Origin: Azospirillum tabaci
Lineage (GTDB): Bacteria > Pseudomonadota > Alphaproteobacteria > Azospirillales > Azospirillaceae
Length of the DNA stretch: 64,000 nucleotides
Direction of reading: 5' to 3'
NCBI RefSeq assembly: GCF_014596085.1
Contig: NZ_JACCJY010000008.1
Location: 1 to 64,000 of the forward strand
Shown here piece after piece: positions 21,090 to 29,946 of this stretch. The notes under the pieces are model-generated. The model was not told where the DNA came from. It ran no database searches and was given only the letters and a program-made list of their open reading frames with translations. Within the stretch, counting starts at the first letter, position 1. Every line of letters starts with the position of its first letter. A program made the position numbers and the translations under genes.

Positions 21090-21232
21090 CCCTCTCCCGT
21101 CCCGGGAGAGGGTGCCCGCGACAGCGGGCGGGTGAGGGTCGCGCGAGGATCATGGCGCTGATTCTCGGCGGCACCCTCGCCCTTCCCACGCCTGTGGCGC
21201 GGGCCCCTTCCCTCTCCCGGGGCGGGAGAGGG
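21090..21232. repeat. Two GC-rich palindromic units in inverted orientation
   Basis: Unit one (21090-about 21140) begins with the hairpin CCCTCTCCCG-TCCC-GGGAGAGGG. Unit two (about 21171-21232) ends with its mirror image, CCCTCTCCCG-GGGC-GGGAGAGGG. The two units therefore face each other across about 30 bases and fill most of the gap between the MdtC-like permease and the outer-membrane channel gene. They may dampen read-through between these two genes. Confidence 0.65.
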
Positions 21233-21257
21233 AAATTGTCCTTTGGATGGACCTGAC

Positions 21258-22739
21258 ATGACGACGATCTTCGGGCGGCGCGCCCGTTTCCTGGGCACGG
21301 CGCTCGGCGCTTTCACCCTGCTGTCGGCCTGCGCCGTGGGACCGGACTACGAACGGCCCTCCGCCGCCGTGCCGCCGGCCTACAAGGAGGGCGGCGTCAC
21401 CCCCGTGGCCTTCGCACCGCCGGTCCCGCGCGACGACGGCTGGCGCCCCGCCGCCCCCGGACAGGCGGAGGCCGGACCCTGGTGGAGCGTCTTCAACGAT
21501 CCGGTGCTGGATGGGCTGATGCGCCGGGTGGAGGTGGACAACCAGACCCTGAAGGCGGCGGAGGCCGCCTACCGGCAGGCCAAGGCGCTGTCGGATCAGG
21601 CCCGCTCCTCCTTCTTCCCCATTCTGTCGGTCAGCGGCGGGGCCGACCGGGCGGGGACCGTCGGGTCGGGCAACCGCAGCGTTTCCGGCACCAGCATCAG
21701 CCGCGGCGGAACCCCGGTGACGACCTACGACGCCGGGCTGGGGGCGAGTTGGGCGCCGGACCTCTGGGGCCGCATCCGCCGGTCGGTGGAAAGCAACGAC
21801 GCCAACCTCCAGGCCAGCGCCGCCGACCTCGCCGCCGCCCGCCTGTCGGCGCAGGCGCAGCTGGCCACCGCCTACGTCCAGTTCCGCGTGGCGGACGAGC
21901 GCAAGGCGCTTCTGGAGCGGGCCATCGCCGCCTACCGCCAATCGCTGGAGATCGCCCGCAACCGCCACGCCGTGGGCACGGCGACCCTGGCCGACGTCTT
22001 CACCGCCGAAACGCAGGTCCGCTCCACCGAGTCGCAGCTTGTGGCGCTGGGGGTGCAGCGCGCCCAGTTCGAACACGCCATCGCGGTTCTGGTCGGGCAG
22101 GCGCCCGCCGCCTTCGCGCTGGCCCCGGCGCCGCTGGCCGCCGCGGTCCCCGCGATCCCGCCCGGCGTGCCCTCCGCCCTGCTGGAACGCCGCCCGGACA
22201 TCGCGGCGGCGGAGCGGCAGATGGCCCAGGCCAACGCCCAGATCGGCATCGCGGAGTCGGCCTGGTACCCGGACGTCGTGCTGTCCGGCTCCCTCACCAA
22301 CAGCGCCACGATCCTGCCGCGGCTGCTCCAGGCGCCGACGGCGATCTGGGCGGTCGGGGCGCAGGTCGCCCAAACCCTGTTCGACGGCGGCACGCGGACG
22401 GCCGAGGTGGAGCTGCGCCGCGCCGTCTTCGACCAGAGCGTGGCGCAGTACCGCCAGACCGTGCTGACCGCCTTCCAGGAGGTCGAGGACCAGCTCGCCG
22501 CCCAGCGCATCCTGGCCCAGCAGGCCGCCGTGCAGGACGACGCCGTGCGGCTGGCGCGCGAGGCGGAGCGGCTGACCCTGAACCAGTACCGGGCGGGCAC
22601 CCTGCCCTACAGCAGCGTCCTGACCGCCCAGACCGCCGCCCTGTCGGACGAGGAAAGCGCCCTGTCTGTGCGGCAGAGCCGCCTGCTGGCCGCCGTGTCG
22701 CTGCTCCAGGCGTTGGGGGGCCGTCTGCCGAATTTTTAA
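21258..22739 (+). CDS. Outer-membrane efflux lipoprotein, NodT/OprM family
   Basis: 493 residues from the ATG at 21258. An N-terminal lipoprotein signal ends in the lipobox LSAC, so the mature protein begins with a lipidated cysteine. Two repeats of the TolC-type alpha-barrel domain follow (WSVFNDPVLDGLMRRVEVDN at the start; a second set from about residue 260). It forms the trimeric outer-membrane exit duct for the RND pump. Although about 190 bases separate it from the permease, the position makes it the natural partner. Confidence 0.92.
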   Translation: MTTIFGRRARFLGTALGAFTLLSACAVGPDYERPSAAVPPAYKEGGVTPVAFAPPVPRDDGWRPAAPGQAEAGPWWSVFNDPVLDGLMRRVEVDNQTLKAAEAAYRQAKALSDQARSSFFPILSVSGGADRAGTVGSGNRSVSGTSISRGGTPVTTYDAGLGASWAPDLWGRIRRSVESNDANLQASAADLAAARLSAQAQLATAYVQFRVADERKALLERAIAAYRQSLEIARNRHAVGTATLADVFTAETQVRSTESQLVALGVQRAQFEHAIAVLVGQAPAAFALAPAPLAAAVPAIPPGVPSALLERRPDIAAAERQMAQANAQIGIAESAWYPDVVLSGSLTNSATILPRLLQAPTAIWAVGAQVAQTLFDGGTRTAEVELRRAVFDQSVAQYRQTVLTAFQEVEDQLAAQRILAQQAAVQDDAVRLAREAERLTLNQYRAGTLPYSSVLTAQTAALSDEESALSVRQSRLLAAVSLLQALGGRLPNF

Positions 22740-22967
22740 TCCGGGGGAAGGCCGGGCTACCCCTTCGGACTCCGCATCGAAAGTGGTGCTGGAACGGGGC
22801 GGCCATTCCATTGAAAAAACGGGTGGAATCGGCGTGGCTGCGAGTGGCGGGGGCGGGGAAGGGGCTGTCCCGCTGGACGGGCTAGCCCGCAATTTCAGTA
22901 ACGGCACCGGGAACTTGAGATTTATCTGAGTCCCGTGCGTTCAACCCCAAAGAAAAGCAGGCGCAGC

Positions 22968-24641
22968 ATGATCCTCGATGCTCGCTCGGTGTCCTCGGGC
23001 ACCAACCTTGACGCGGACCTCTGCATCGTCGGCGCCGGCGCCGCCGGGCTCGCCATTGCCCGTGCGTTGGCCGGTTCGCGCTGGAAGATCGTCCTTCTGG
23101 AAAGCGGCGGGCTCGACCCCGACGGCCACACCCAGTCGCTCTACGCCGGGGAGAATCTCGGCCTGCCCTACGAGCGCCTGTCCACCGCGCGCAGCCGCTA
23201 TTTCGGCGGCAGCACCAACTGCTGGGGCGGCTTCTGCCGGCCCTTCGAGCCGATCGATATGGAGGCGCGGCCCTGGGTGCCGAACAGCGGCTGGCCCTTC
23301 GGGCCCGAGGTGCTGGCCCCCTATTACGCCCGCGCCCACAGCCACCTCAACCTGCCGTCCCACATCTACGACAACGGCCATTGGGAAAAGACCCTGGCGC
23401 CGGACGGGATCGAGTTTCTGCCGGTCGAGGGCGGCGCGCTGGAGAACCGCGTCGCCCAGATCAGCGACCAGCCGCGCGTCGGCGTCACCTCCGTGGACGA
23501 AATCGTCCAGGCTTCGAACATCGCCTGCTACCTGAACGCCAACGTCACCGAGTTCGAGACCAACGACACCGCCACGGTGGTGGAGCGGGTGCGCTGCGCC
23601 GCGCTCAGCGGCGCCCGCTTCACGGTCACCGCGCGGCAGTTCGTCCTGTGCTGCGGCGGCATCGAGAACGCCCGCCTGCTGCTGCTGTCCAACCGGGTGC
23701 AGAGCGCCGGGCTTGGCAACGGCCACGATCTGGTGGGCCGCTACTTCACCGACCACCCGCGCATCAAGGCCGGCTCCGTCCGCCTGACCGATCAGGCGCG
23801 GCACCGCCGCCTCTACGACATGACGCTGACCCTGTCGCGCCGCCGGCTGAACGCCAAGCATCTGCCCGTCTCCGCCTCCCTGTCGCCGACGGTGGAGACG
23901 CAGCGCCGGCTGGGGTTGATGAACTCGCGCAGCTATCTGGTGGCGCAGTATCATGGCGAGGCGACCGCCGGGGTGCGGGCGCTGCACGACCTGCGCATGC
24001 TGATGTCCGACCGCCGCAAGTTCGGCCACGCCGAGGGTGACCTCGGCGCCCTGCTGCGGGAGGCGGTGCCGCAGATCGCACTGCATCTGCCGAACCTCGC
24101 CTACGCGCTGTTCGACAATGTGGTGAATCCGGCCTGGGTGACGCGCAGCTTCCTGCTGGAAACCATCGTGGAGCCGGTGCCCAACCCCGACAGCCGTGTG
24201 ACCCTGGCGACGGAGCGCGACGCGCTGGGCCTGAACCGGGCCGACACCCTCTGGCGCCTGACCGAGCAGGACCGCGACAACTTCCTGCGCACCAACGAGC
24301 TGGTGCGGACGGAGCTGACCCGCAACGGCCTGATCACGGTGACCGAGCCCGACCCGCAGCAGGCCGCCGAGCGCGCCTGGGCGGAGCGCATCTCCTGGTG
24401 CTGGCACCATATGGGCACCACCCGCATGCACGACGACCCGAAGCAGGGCGTGGTGGACGCGCGCTGCAAGGTGCACGGAATGCACAACCTCTACATTGGC
24501 GGCAGCTCCGTCTTCCCCAGCATGGGTTGCGACCACCCGACCATCAACCTCGTGGCGCTGGCCTTCCGCCTGGCCGAGGAGGTGTCGGCCCAGCTGCAGC
24601 ACGACCGCGCCGTCACGCTGGAGGGCCAGCAGGCGGCGTGA
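22968..24641 (+). CDS. GMC-family FAD-dependent oxidoreductase
   Basis: 557 residues from the ATG at 22968; a GTG 11 codons upstream is also open. The N-terminal dinucleotide-binding motif for FAD is clear (CIVGAGAAGLAIARALAG), followed by an acidic strand end (LLESGG). The C-terminus has the GMC_oxred_C signature with the active-site histidine (SWCWHHMGTTRMHDD) and a second conserved part (SVFPSMGCDHPTINLV). It is soluble by sequence. Such enzymes oxidise alcohols or sugars. The form is closer to fructose/gluconate-type dehydrogenases than to choline oxidases. No cytochrome subunit gene is adjacent, so the electron acceptor is unknown. Confidence 0.86.
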   Translation: MILDARSVSSGTNLDADLCIVGAGAAGLAIARALAGSRWKIVLLESGGLDPDGHTQSLYAGENLGLPYERLSTARSRYFGGSTNCWGGFCRPFEPIDMEARPWVPNSGWPFGPEVLAPYYARAHSHLNLPSHIYDNGHWEKTLAPDGIEFLPVEGGALENRVAQISDQPRVGVTSVDEIVQASNIACYLNANVTEFETNDTATVVERVRCAALSGARFTVTARQFVLCCGGIENARLLLLSNRVQSAGLGNGHDLVGRYFTDHPRIKAGSVRLTDQARHRRLYDMTLTLSRRRLNAKHLPVSASLSPTVETQRRLGLMNSRSYLVAQYHGEATAGVRALHDLRMLMSDRRKFGHAEGDLGALLREAVPQIALHLPNLAYALFDNVVNPAWVTRSFLLETIVEPVPNPDSRVTLATERDALGLNRADTLWRLTEQDRDNFLRTNELVRTELTRNGLITVTEPDPQQAAERAWAERISWCWHHMGTTRMHDDPKQGVVDARCKVHGMHNLYIGGSSVFPSMGCDHPTINLVALAFRLAEEVSAQLQHDRAVTLEGQQAA

Positions 24642-24769
24642 ACCGCCGTCCCGGCGCGAGCGGGGAGCATCTTCCCGCCCGCAGCCCCCAATCCCGGTTG
24701 ACCAAGAAATCAACTCAACTACTCTTGAGCCAAGAAGGGTTCAAGGGACAAGGGACGTTGGGGACGGGC

Positions 24770-26296
24770 ATGGCGGACGATATCGGGACGGGAAATCCGG
24801 ACCTCTTGCTGCGCTTTCAGGCCATGCTGGACACGGTGCCGGACGGGATCGTCATCATCGATGCCGAAGGGCGCATCCAGACCTTCAACACGGCCTGCGA
24901 GCGGCTGTTCGGCTGGACGGCGGCGGAGGTGATCGGCCACAATGTCAAGATGCTGATGCCGCCGCCCTACCGGGAGGAGCATGACGGCTACCTGGACCGC
25001 TACCACCGGACCGGGGAACGCCGGATCATCGGCATCGGACGGGAGGTTACCGGCCTGCGCCGCGACGGCACCACCTTCCCGATGGAGCTGTCGGTCGGCG
25101 AGGCCTGCCGGGAGGCCGGTGGCGGCGGGGTCTACATCGGAATCATCCGCGACATCAGCGAGCGCAAGCGGGCGGAAACCGCGCTGCGGGAGCGCGAGGC
25201 CCGCCTCACCTCCATCCTGGAGACCGTGCCCGAGGCGATCATCGTCATCAGCGAGCGGGGACTGATCGAATCCTTCAGCCCGGCGGCGGAGCGGCTGTTC
25301 GGCTACAGCGCCGCCGAAGTGACGGGGCGGAACGTCAGCCTGCTGATGCCCTCCCCCTACCGGGAGCAGCACGACCGCTACATGGACCATTACCTGACGA
25401 CCGGGGAACGCCGGATCATCGGCATCGGACGCGTGGTCTCCGGCCTGCGCCGCGACGGCTCGGTCTTCCCGATGGAACTGGCGGTCGGCGAGGTGCAGCT
25501 GGCCGGGCACCGCTGCTTCACCGGCTTCATCCGCGACCTGACCGAGCGCCAAGCCACCGAGAAGCGCCTGCAGGAGCTTCAGGCCGAGCTTCTGCATGTC
25601 AGCCGGGTCAGCGCCATGGGCCAGATGGCCTCGACCCTGGCGCACGAGCTGAACCAGCCCCTGACCGCCGTCATCAACTACGCCAAGGCGGTGAAGCGCC
25701 TGCTCGACCGCCCGGACGGGGCGGACAAGGCACGGGAGACGATGGACAAGGCCACCGCGCAGGCCGCCCGCGCCGGCCAGATCATCCGCCGCCTGCGCAA
25801 CTTCATCGAGAAGGGCCAGACCGAGCACACGGTGGAAAGCATCGGCAAGGTGGTGGAGGAGGCCAGCGCCCTCGCCCTGGTCGGCGCCAAGGAGCGCGGC
25901 GTTCATGTCCGGCTGGAGATGAGCGGCGACGAGCGGCCCGTGCTGATCGACAAGATCCAGATCCAGCAGGTCGTCCTCAACCTCGTCCGCAACGCGATCG
26001 AGGCCATGGCCGAGTCGGAGATTCGGGAATTGACGGTCGCCACCGGCCCAGACCCGGAGTCGGCGGCGCTGATGCGCGTCACCGTCCGCGACACCGGCCC
26101 CGGCCTGAACGAGACCGTCCTCGCCCAGCTCTTCCAGCCCTTCGTCACCACCAAGGAGAAGGGGATGGGGCTCGGCCTGTCCATCTGCCGGTCGATCATC
26201 GAGGCCCATGGCGGCCGCCTGTGGTTGGAACCGGGGGACGGAGGGGCCACCTTTGCCTTCACCGTGCCGGCTGCCGGAGAGGATGATGCGCCCTGA
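24770..26296 (+). CDS. FixL-like PAS-PAS sensor histidine kinase without haem ligand
   Basis: 508 residues. Two PAS domains (about 12-125 and 142-255) are followed by a dimerisation domain with the phospho-accepting histidine in LAHELNQPL (about H292) and an ATPase domain ([18 protein letters not shown]). No membrane helices, so it is cytoplasmic. Both PAS domains look like the FixL oxygen sensor, but the position of the FixL haem-ligating histidine (xPHIIGIGR) holds arginine in both copies (GERRIIGIGR, about R85 and R215). It should therefore not bind haem as FixL does. The two PAS copies share an identical 33-base stretch. The stop overlaps the fixJ-like gene by 14 bases, so the pair is co-translated. 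Confidence 0.9.
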   Translation: MADDIGTGNPDLLLRFQAMLDTVPDGIVIIDAEGRIQTFNTACERLFGWTAAEVIGHNVKMLMPPPYREEHDGYLDRYHRTGERRIIGIGREVTGLRRDGTTFPMELSVGEACREAGGGGVYIGIIRDISERKRAETALREREARLTSILETVPEAIIVISERGLIESFSPAAERLFGYSAAEVTGRNVSLLMPSPYREQHDRYMDHYLTTGERRIIGIGRVVSGLRRDGSVFPMELAVGEVQLAGHRCFTGFIRDLTERQATEKRLQELQAELLHVSRVSAMGQMASTLAHELNQPLTAVINYAKAVKRLLDRPDGADKARETMDKATAQAARAGQIIRRLRNFIEKGQTEHTVESIGKVVEEASALALVGAKERGVHVRLEMSGDERPVLIDKIQIQQVVLNLVRNAIEAMAESEIRELTVATGPDPESAALMRVTVRDTGPGLNETVLAQLFQPFVTTKEKGMGLGLSICRSIIEAHGGRLWLEPGDGGATFAFTVPAAGEDDAP

Positions 26297-26978
26297 GTCC
26301 CCATTGCCGCCCGAACTTCCCCCGTCGGGCATGACGGTCTTCGTCCTGGACGACGATGAGGCGGTGCGCGATTCCGTCGTGATCCTGCTGGAATGCGAGG
26401 GATTCCGGGTCGAGAGCTTCGCGTCCCCCCTGGCCTTCCTGGACTCGGACGCGCCGTCGCGCCCCGGCTGTCTGCTGGTCGATGTGCGGATGCCGCAGAT
26501 GAGCGGGCTCGACGTGCAGGAGCGGCTGGTGCAGGAGGGGCGCGGCCTGCCGGTGATCGTCATGACCGGCCACGCCGACGTGCCCCTGGCGGTGCGGGCG
26601 ATGAAGGCCGGGGCCGTCGACTTCGTGGAGAAGCCCTTCGACGAGCAGGCCCTGATCGGCAGCGTGAAGGCCGCCCTGGCCCGCGCGGTTCCGCCCGCGG
26701 CAGCGCCGGCCACTCAGGCGCCGCCACCCGCCCCGGCCGCCCCTGCCGTGTCTCCGGAGGTGCTGGAGCGGCTGTCCAGCCTGACGCCGCGGGAACGCGA
26801 CGTGCTGCAATGGCTGGTCGAAGGCAAGTCGAACAAGGTCATCGCCTTCGAACTGTCCATCAGCCCGCGCACGGTCGAGATCCACCGCGCCCGCGTGATG
26901 GAGAAGATGCGCGCCGACAGCCTGCCCTCTCTGGTCCGCATGGCCCTGTCCGCCGGGATCACCCCCAAAGGGGAGTGA
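26283..26978 (+). CDS. FixJ/NarL-type response regulator
   Basis: 231 residues from the ATG at 26283 (a second ATG follows directly). The receiver domain has the acidic triad (LDDDEA), phosphorylatable aspartate in CLLVDVRMPQ (about D67), and the T/K switch residues (VIVMTGHAD, VEKPFDE). A proline/alanine-rich linker leads to a LuxR-type helix-turn-helix (LTPRERDVLQWLVEGKSNKV). It is the cognate regulator of the overlapping FixL-like kinase. Its targets are not known; the gene with an FNR-like box just downstream is a candidate member of the same circuit. Confidence 0.92.
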   Translation: MMRPESPLPPELPPSGMTVFVLDDDEAVRDSVVILLECEGFRVESFASPLAFLDSDAPSRPGCLLVDVRMPQMSGLDVQERLVQEGRGLPVIVMTGHADVPLAVRAMKAGAVDFVEKPFDEQALIGSVKAALARAVPPAAAPATQAPPPAPAAPAVSPEVLERLSSLTPRERDVLQWLVEGKSNKVIAFELSISPRTVEIHRARVMEKMRADSLPSLVRMALSAGITPKGE

Positions 26979-27009
26979 TACGGACGGCGCCGGGCGGCGC
27001 CGGCGGCGA

Positions 27010-27023
27010 CTGATCCACATCAA
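27010..27023. promoter_or_regulatory. FNR/FixK-type box
   Basis: CTGAT-CCAC-ATCAA matches the anaerobox TTGAT-N4-ATCAA at nine of ten fixed positions. It lies about 100 bases before the stand-alone receiver gene and just after the fixJ-like gene. An imperfect inverted repeat (GGAA-N7-TTCC, 27041-27055) follows and could be a second regulator site. This suggests oxygen- or redox-responsive control of the receiver gene. Confidence 0.5.
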
Positions 27024-27124
27024 AACCACGCCCGATAAGGGGAACTCCGTATTCCGGCACCGCCGGGCGGCTTCTATCTTCCCTGTTACGCCCAGACGAC
27101 GGGCGTCATTTTGCGTGATTTCCG

Positions 27125-27514
27125 ATGCTGGAGGCAGTCTTGGCCGAACCGGGCGATAGCATCGTCTACATCGTCGACGACGACGAGCCGGTGCGGGACT
27201 CGATGAAGGCGCTGCTCGAAGCCTGTGCCTTCGAAGTGCGCGACTACGCGTCGTGCCAGAGTTTCATGGATCAGTACAACGGCAAGCCGTCGGGCTGCCT
27301 CGTTCTCGACCTGCACCTGCCGGTGATGAGCGGGCTGGAGTTCATCGAGCGCTTCGGCGCGAACCTGCATGGCCTGCCCGTCATCATGGTGTCGGGGCGC
27401 GGCGATCCCGCGACCTTCGCCCGCGCGCGGGAAGCCGGCGTGACCGCCTTCCTGGAAAAGCCGTTCGAGGAGGACCAGCTCCTTGACGCGGTGCAGCGCC
27501 TCCTGCCAGCCTGA
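27125..27514 (+). CDS. Single-domain response regulator (FixJ-type receiver)
   Basis: 129 residues made only of a receiver domain: VDDDEP acidic pocket, aspartate in CLVLDLHLPVMSG (about D61), S in IMVSGRGD and K in LEKPFEED. There is no output domain. Stand-alone receivers of this type act as phosphate sinks or phosphorelay intermediates. It lies 146 bases after the FixL/FixJ-like pair and behind an FNR-like box, so it could tune that kinase. That link is inference. Confidence 0.88.
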   Translation: MLEAVLAEPGDSIVYIVDDDEPVRDSMKALLEACAFEVRDYASCQSFMDQYNGKPSGCLVLDLHLPVMSGLEFIERFGANLHGLPVIMVSGRGDPATFARAREAGVTAFLEKPFEEDQLLDAVQRLLPA

Positions 27515-27591
27515 CCGTCCTTCTCGGTCCTGAGAGGGCCGCCGTTCCCCGGACAGGGTTCATGAGACACCGTCCGCAGTGGAGCGCGCCC

Positions 27592-28296
27592 ATGGCGTCC
27601 GAAGAATCCTTTTCCCGCCCCCTGTCTGTCCTGGAGGCCGTGCGCAGCCGCCGCAGCGTCCGCGCCTTCACCGCCGAGCCGGTGCCGCGCGCCGTGGTGG
27701 AGGAAATCCTCGAAGCCGCCAGCCGGGCGCCCAGCGGGTCGAACATCCAGCCCTGGAAAGTCCATGTGGTGGCCGGTACGGCGCGCGAGGCGCTGTCGGC
27801 GGACCTGCGCGCCGCCCATTTCGACCCGGCGGACGACCAGGCCGGGGCGGAATACACCTACTACCCGACCCAGTGGTTCGAGCCCTATCTGGCGCGGCGC
27901 CGGAAGATCGGCTGGGACCTCTACGGCCTGCTCGGCATCGCCAAGGGCGACCGGGAGGCGATGGCCCAGCAGCACGCCCGCAACTACGACTTCTTCGGCG
28001 CCCCGGTCGGGCTGTTCTTCACCATGGACCGGCGGATGGAGCAGGGAAGCTGGCTCGACGTCGGCATGTTCATGGCGAACGTGATGGTCGCGGCGCGGGG
28101 CTTCGGGCTGGACACCTGCCCGCAGGCCGCCTTCATCACGTACCACCGCATCGTCCGCCGCCATCTCGGCATTCCGGAGACCGACATCCTGCTGAGCGGC
28201 ATGGCGCTGGGCCACGCCGACCCCGACGCGCCGGAAAACCGTCTGGAGACCGAGCGCGCCCCGGTCGCCGACTTCACCCGTTTCCACGGTTTCTGA
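27592..28296 (+). CDS. Nitroreductase family FMN oxidoreductase
   Basis: 234 residues from the ATG at 27592, supported by GGAG 8 bases upstream; an in-frame ATG at 27562 is less well placed. Typical nitroreductase features: the FMN-phosphate-binding SRRSVRAF near the N-terminus, SRAPSGSNIQPWKVHVV, and the C-terminal GMALGHADPDAPENRL segment. It uses NAD(P)H and FMN to reduce nitro-aromatics or quinone-like compounds in the cytoplasm. Physiological substrate unknown. Its neighbours do not form an obvious pathway with it. Confidence 0.88.
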   Translation: MASEESFSRPLSVLEAVRSRRSVRAFTAEPVPRAVVEEILEAASRAPSGSNIQPWKVHVVAGTAREALSADLRAAHFDPADDQAGAEYTYYPTQWFEPYLARRRKIGWDLYGLLGIAKGDREAMAQQHARNYDFFGAPVGLFFTMDRRMEQGSWLDVGMFMANVMVAARGFGLDTCPQAAFITYHRIVRRHLGIPETDILLSGMALGHADPDAPENRLETERAPVADFTRFHGF

Positions 28297-28459
28297 CATC
28301 TCCGCCCTGTCGGTCCCTGTTCGCGATGTGCGTTTTCGCACAGGCGTCGGCGGGCCATGACGGCACTCTCCAACCGCGCCGCGAAGCGGTGGCCTGACCG
28401 TTCCATCCCGGCAGGCTCCGCCCCGCGTCCCGTTTCCTGCGGCTTGGAGTGCCCTGACG

Positions 28460-29314
28460 ATGGCTCTGCTCGATGATCTCGTGGTGCAGACCGCCCTGTT
28501 TCCGCTGGTGGTCGGCGTCGCCGCCGTCGGCGTTGTCCGTGTCGCGGGCGGGCGGACCCGGGGGCCCCGGTTGGCGGCGGCGGGCGTTGCCGCCGCCTTC
28601 CTGGCGGCCTATGCGCTGATCGTCGGCCTGCCGGCCCTGCCGCCGCCCTCCAGCATGGGCCGCCTGTTCTGGAGCGCGGTGGCCGGGCTGGTGATCGGCG
28701 TCGGTGCCGATCTCGCCGGGGTCGACCGCCGCCGCGGCACATGGCTGCTCGGCGCCTGGGTGACGGGGGCGCTGCTGTGGATCGCCCTGCCCGTGCTGCC
28801 GGGCAGCCTGGACACCATCACCGCCGCGGTCCTGCTGCTGGCCGGCGGTTGGATCGCCCTGTCCCGCACCGCCGGGGAGGGCGAAGGGGTGGCCACGCCC
28901 GGCGTCGCCCTGCTGGCCGCCGCGGTGGCGGTGGGCGGGGTGGCGCTGGTCGGCGCCTCCGCCTCCGTCGCCCAGCTCGCCTTCGCACTGGCCGCGGCCA
29001 CCGGCGGCCTCCTGCTGTGGAACTGGCCGGTTGAACGCCACGCCTGGGGCAACGCCGGTCAGGCGGCGCTGGGCATCCTGGTGCTGCTGGCCGCCACCCT
29101 GACCTTCTTCTCCTCCGCCCACGCCGAAGCCCTGCTGCTCGTCCTGCCGGCCTTCTTCGCCGACCGGCTGCGCGACCGGCTGCCCCTGCCGCGCACCGCC
29201 GCGGGACGGGCCTTGGGCACCGTGGCGCTGACCGTCCTCGCCCTGGTGCCGGCCGTCGCCGCCGTGGGCGTCGCCTTCCTACTGTCCGCCGGTTCCGACG
29301 TGTCCGGCTACTGA
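28460..29314 (+). CDS. Polytopic membrane protein of unknown function
   Basis: 284 residues, nearly all hydrophobic, with about eight to nine predicted membrane helices separated by short charged loops (GGRTRGPRLAA, GVDRRRGTW, ADRLRDRLPLPRT). No recognisable motif. It starts with MALLDDLVVQTALFPLVVGV and ends in the membrane. It lies 44 bases before the YceI gene on the same strand and may share a transcript with it. Confidence 0.65.
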   Translation: MALLDDLVVQTALFPLVVGVAAVGVVRVAGGRTRGPRLAAAGVAAAFLAAYALIVGLPALPPPSSMGRLFWSAVAGLVIGVGADLAGVDRRRGTWLLGAWVTGALLWIALPVLPGSLDTITAAVLLLAGGWIALSRTAGEGEGVATPGVALLAAAVAVGGVALVGASASVAQLAFALAAATGGLLLWNWPVERHAWGNAGQAALGILVLLAATLTFFSSAHAEALLLVLPAFFADRLRDRLPLPRTAAGRALGTVALTVLALVPAVAAVGVAFLLSAGSDVSGY

Positions 29315-29358
29315 CCCACCCCAGTCATCCCGTTCCATCCGACAAAGGACTCCGAATC

Positions 29359-29937
29359 ATGAAGCGTCTTCTCTCCGCCGCCGCCCTCTCGGCCCTCGTC
29401 GCCCTGCCGCTGACCGCCCAGGCCGCCCCGGTCGCCTATAAGCTCGACCCGGCCCACACCGCCGTGGTCTTCATCGTCGACCATCTGGGCTTCGCCAAGG
29501 CCATGGGCCGCTTCAACACGGTGGCCGGCGAGCTGTCCTTCGACAAGGACGCCGCGGACAAGAGCAGCCTGTCGGTGACCATCGACACCACCAGCGTCGA
29601 CACCAACCACGCCAAGCGCGACGAGCACCTCAAGTCGCCGGACTTCTTCAACGCGAAGGAGTTCCCGAAGATGACCTTCAAGAGCACCAAGATCGAGAAG
29701 ACCGGCGAGAAGACCGGCAAGCTGCACGGTGACCTGACCCTGCTGGGCGTCACCAAGCCGGTGGTTCTCGACGTGGCCTTCAACAAGGACGGCGTCAGCC
29801 CGGCCAGCAAGATGGACACGGTCGGCTTCTCCGCCCGCGGCACGATCAAGCGCTCCGACTTCGGCATGAAGTACGGCGTGCCGAACATCGGCGACGACAT
29901 CCAGATCATCATCGAGTCCGAGGCGGTGAAGGCGTAA
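29359..29937 (+). CDS. YceI-family periplasmic protein
   Basis: 192 residues with a Sec signal peptide (MKRLLSAAALSALVALPLTA, cleaved after AQA). The mature part is the YceI lipocalin-like barrel, starting with the family hallmark YKLDPAHTAVVF and containing VDTNHAKRDEHLKSPDFF and GVTKPVVLDV. YceI proteins are secreted to the periplasm and bind polyisoprenoid or amphiphilic molecules; several are linked to stress. RBS AAAGGA lies upstream of the ATG at 29359. It is convergent with the Crp gene, 9 bases apart. Confidence 0.92.
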   Translation: MKRLLSAAALSALVALPLTAQAAPVAYKLDPAHTAVVFIVDHLGFAKAMGRFNTVAGELSFDKDAADKSSLSVTIDTTSVDTNHAKRDEHLKSPDFFNAKEFPKMTFKSTKIEKTGEKTGKLHGDLTLLGVTKPVVLDVAFNKDGVSPASKMDTVGFSARGTIKRSDFGMKYGVPNIGDDIQIIIESEAVKA

Positions 29938-29946
29938 GGCGCGCCG

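Noticed and set aside
24697..24716. TTGAC...ATCAA upstream of the PAS kinase as an FNR/FixK box
   Set aside because: The half-sites are six bases apart instead of four and the first half is imperfect.
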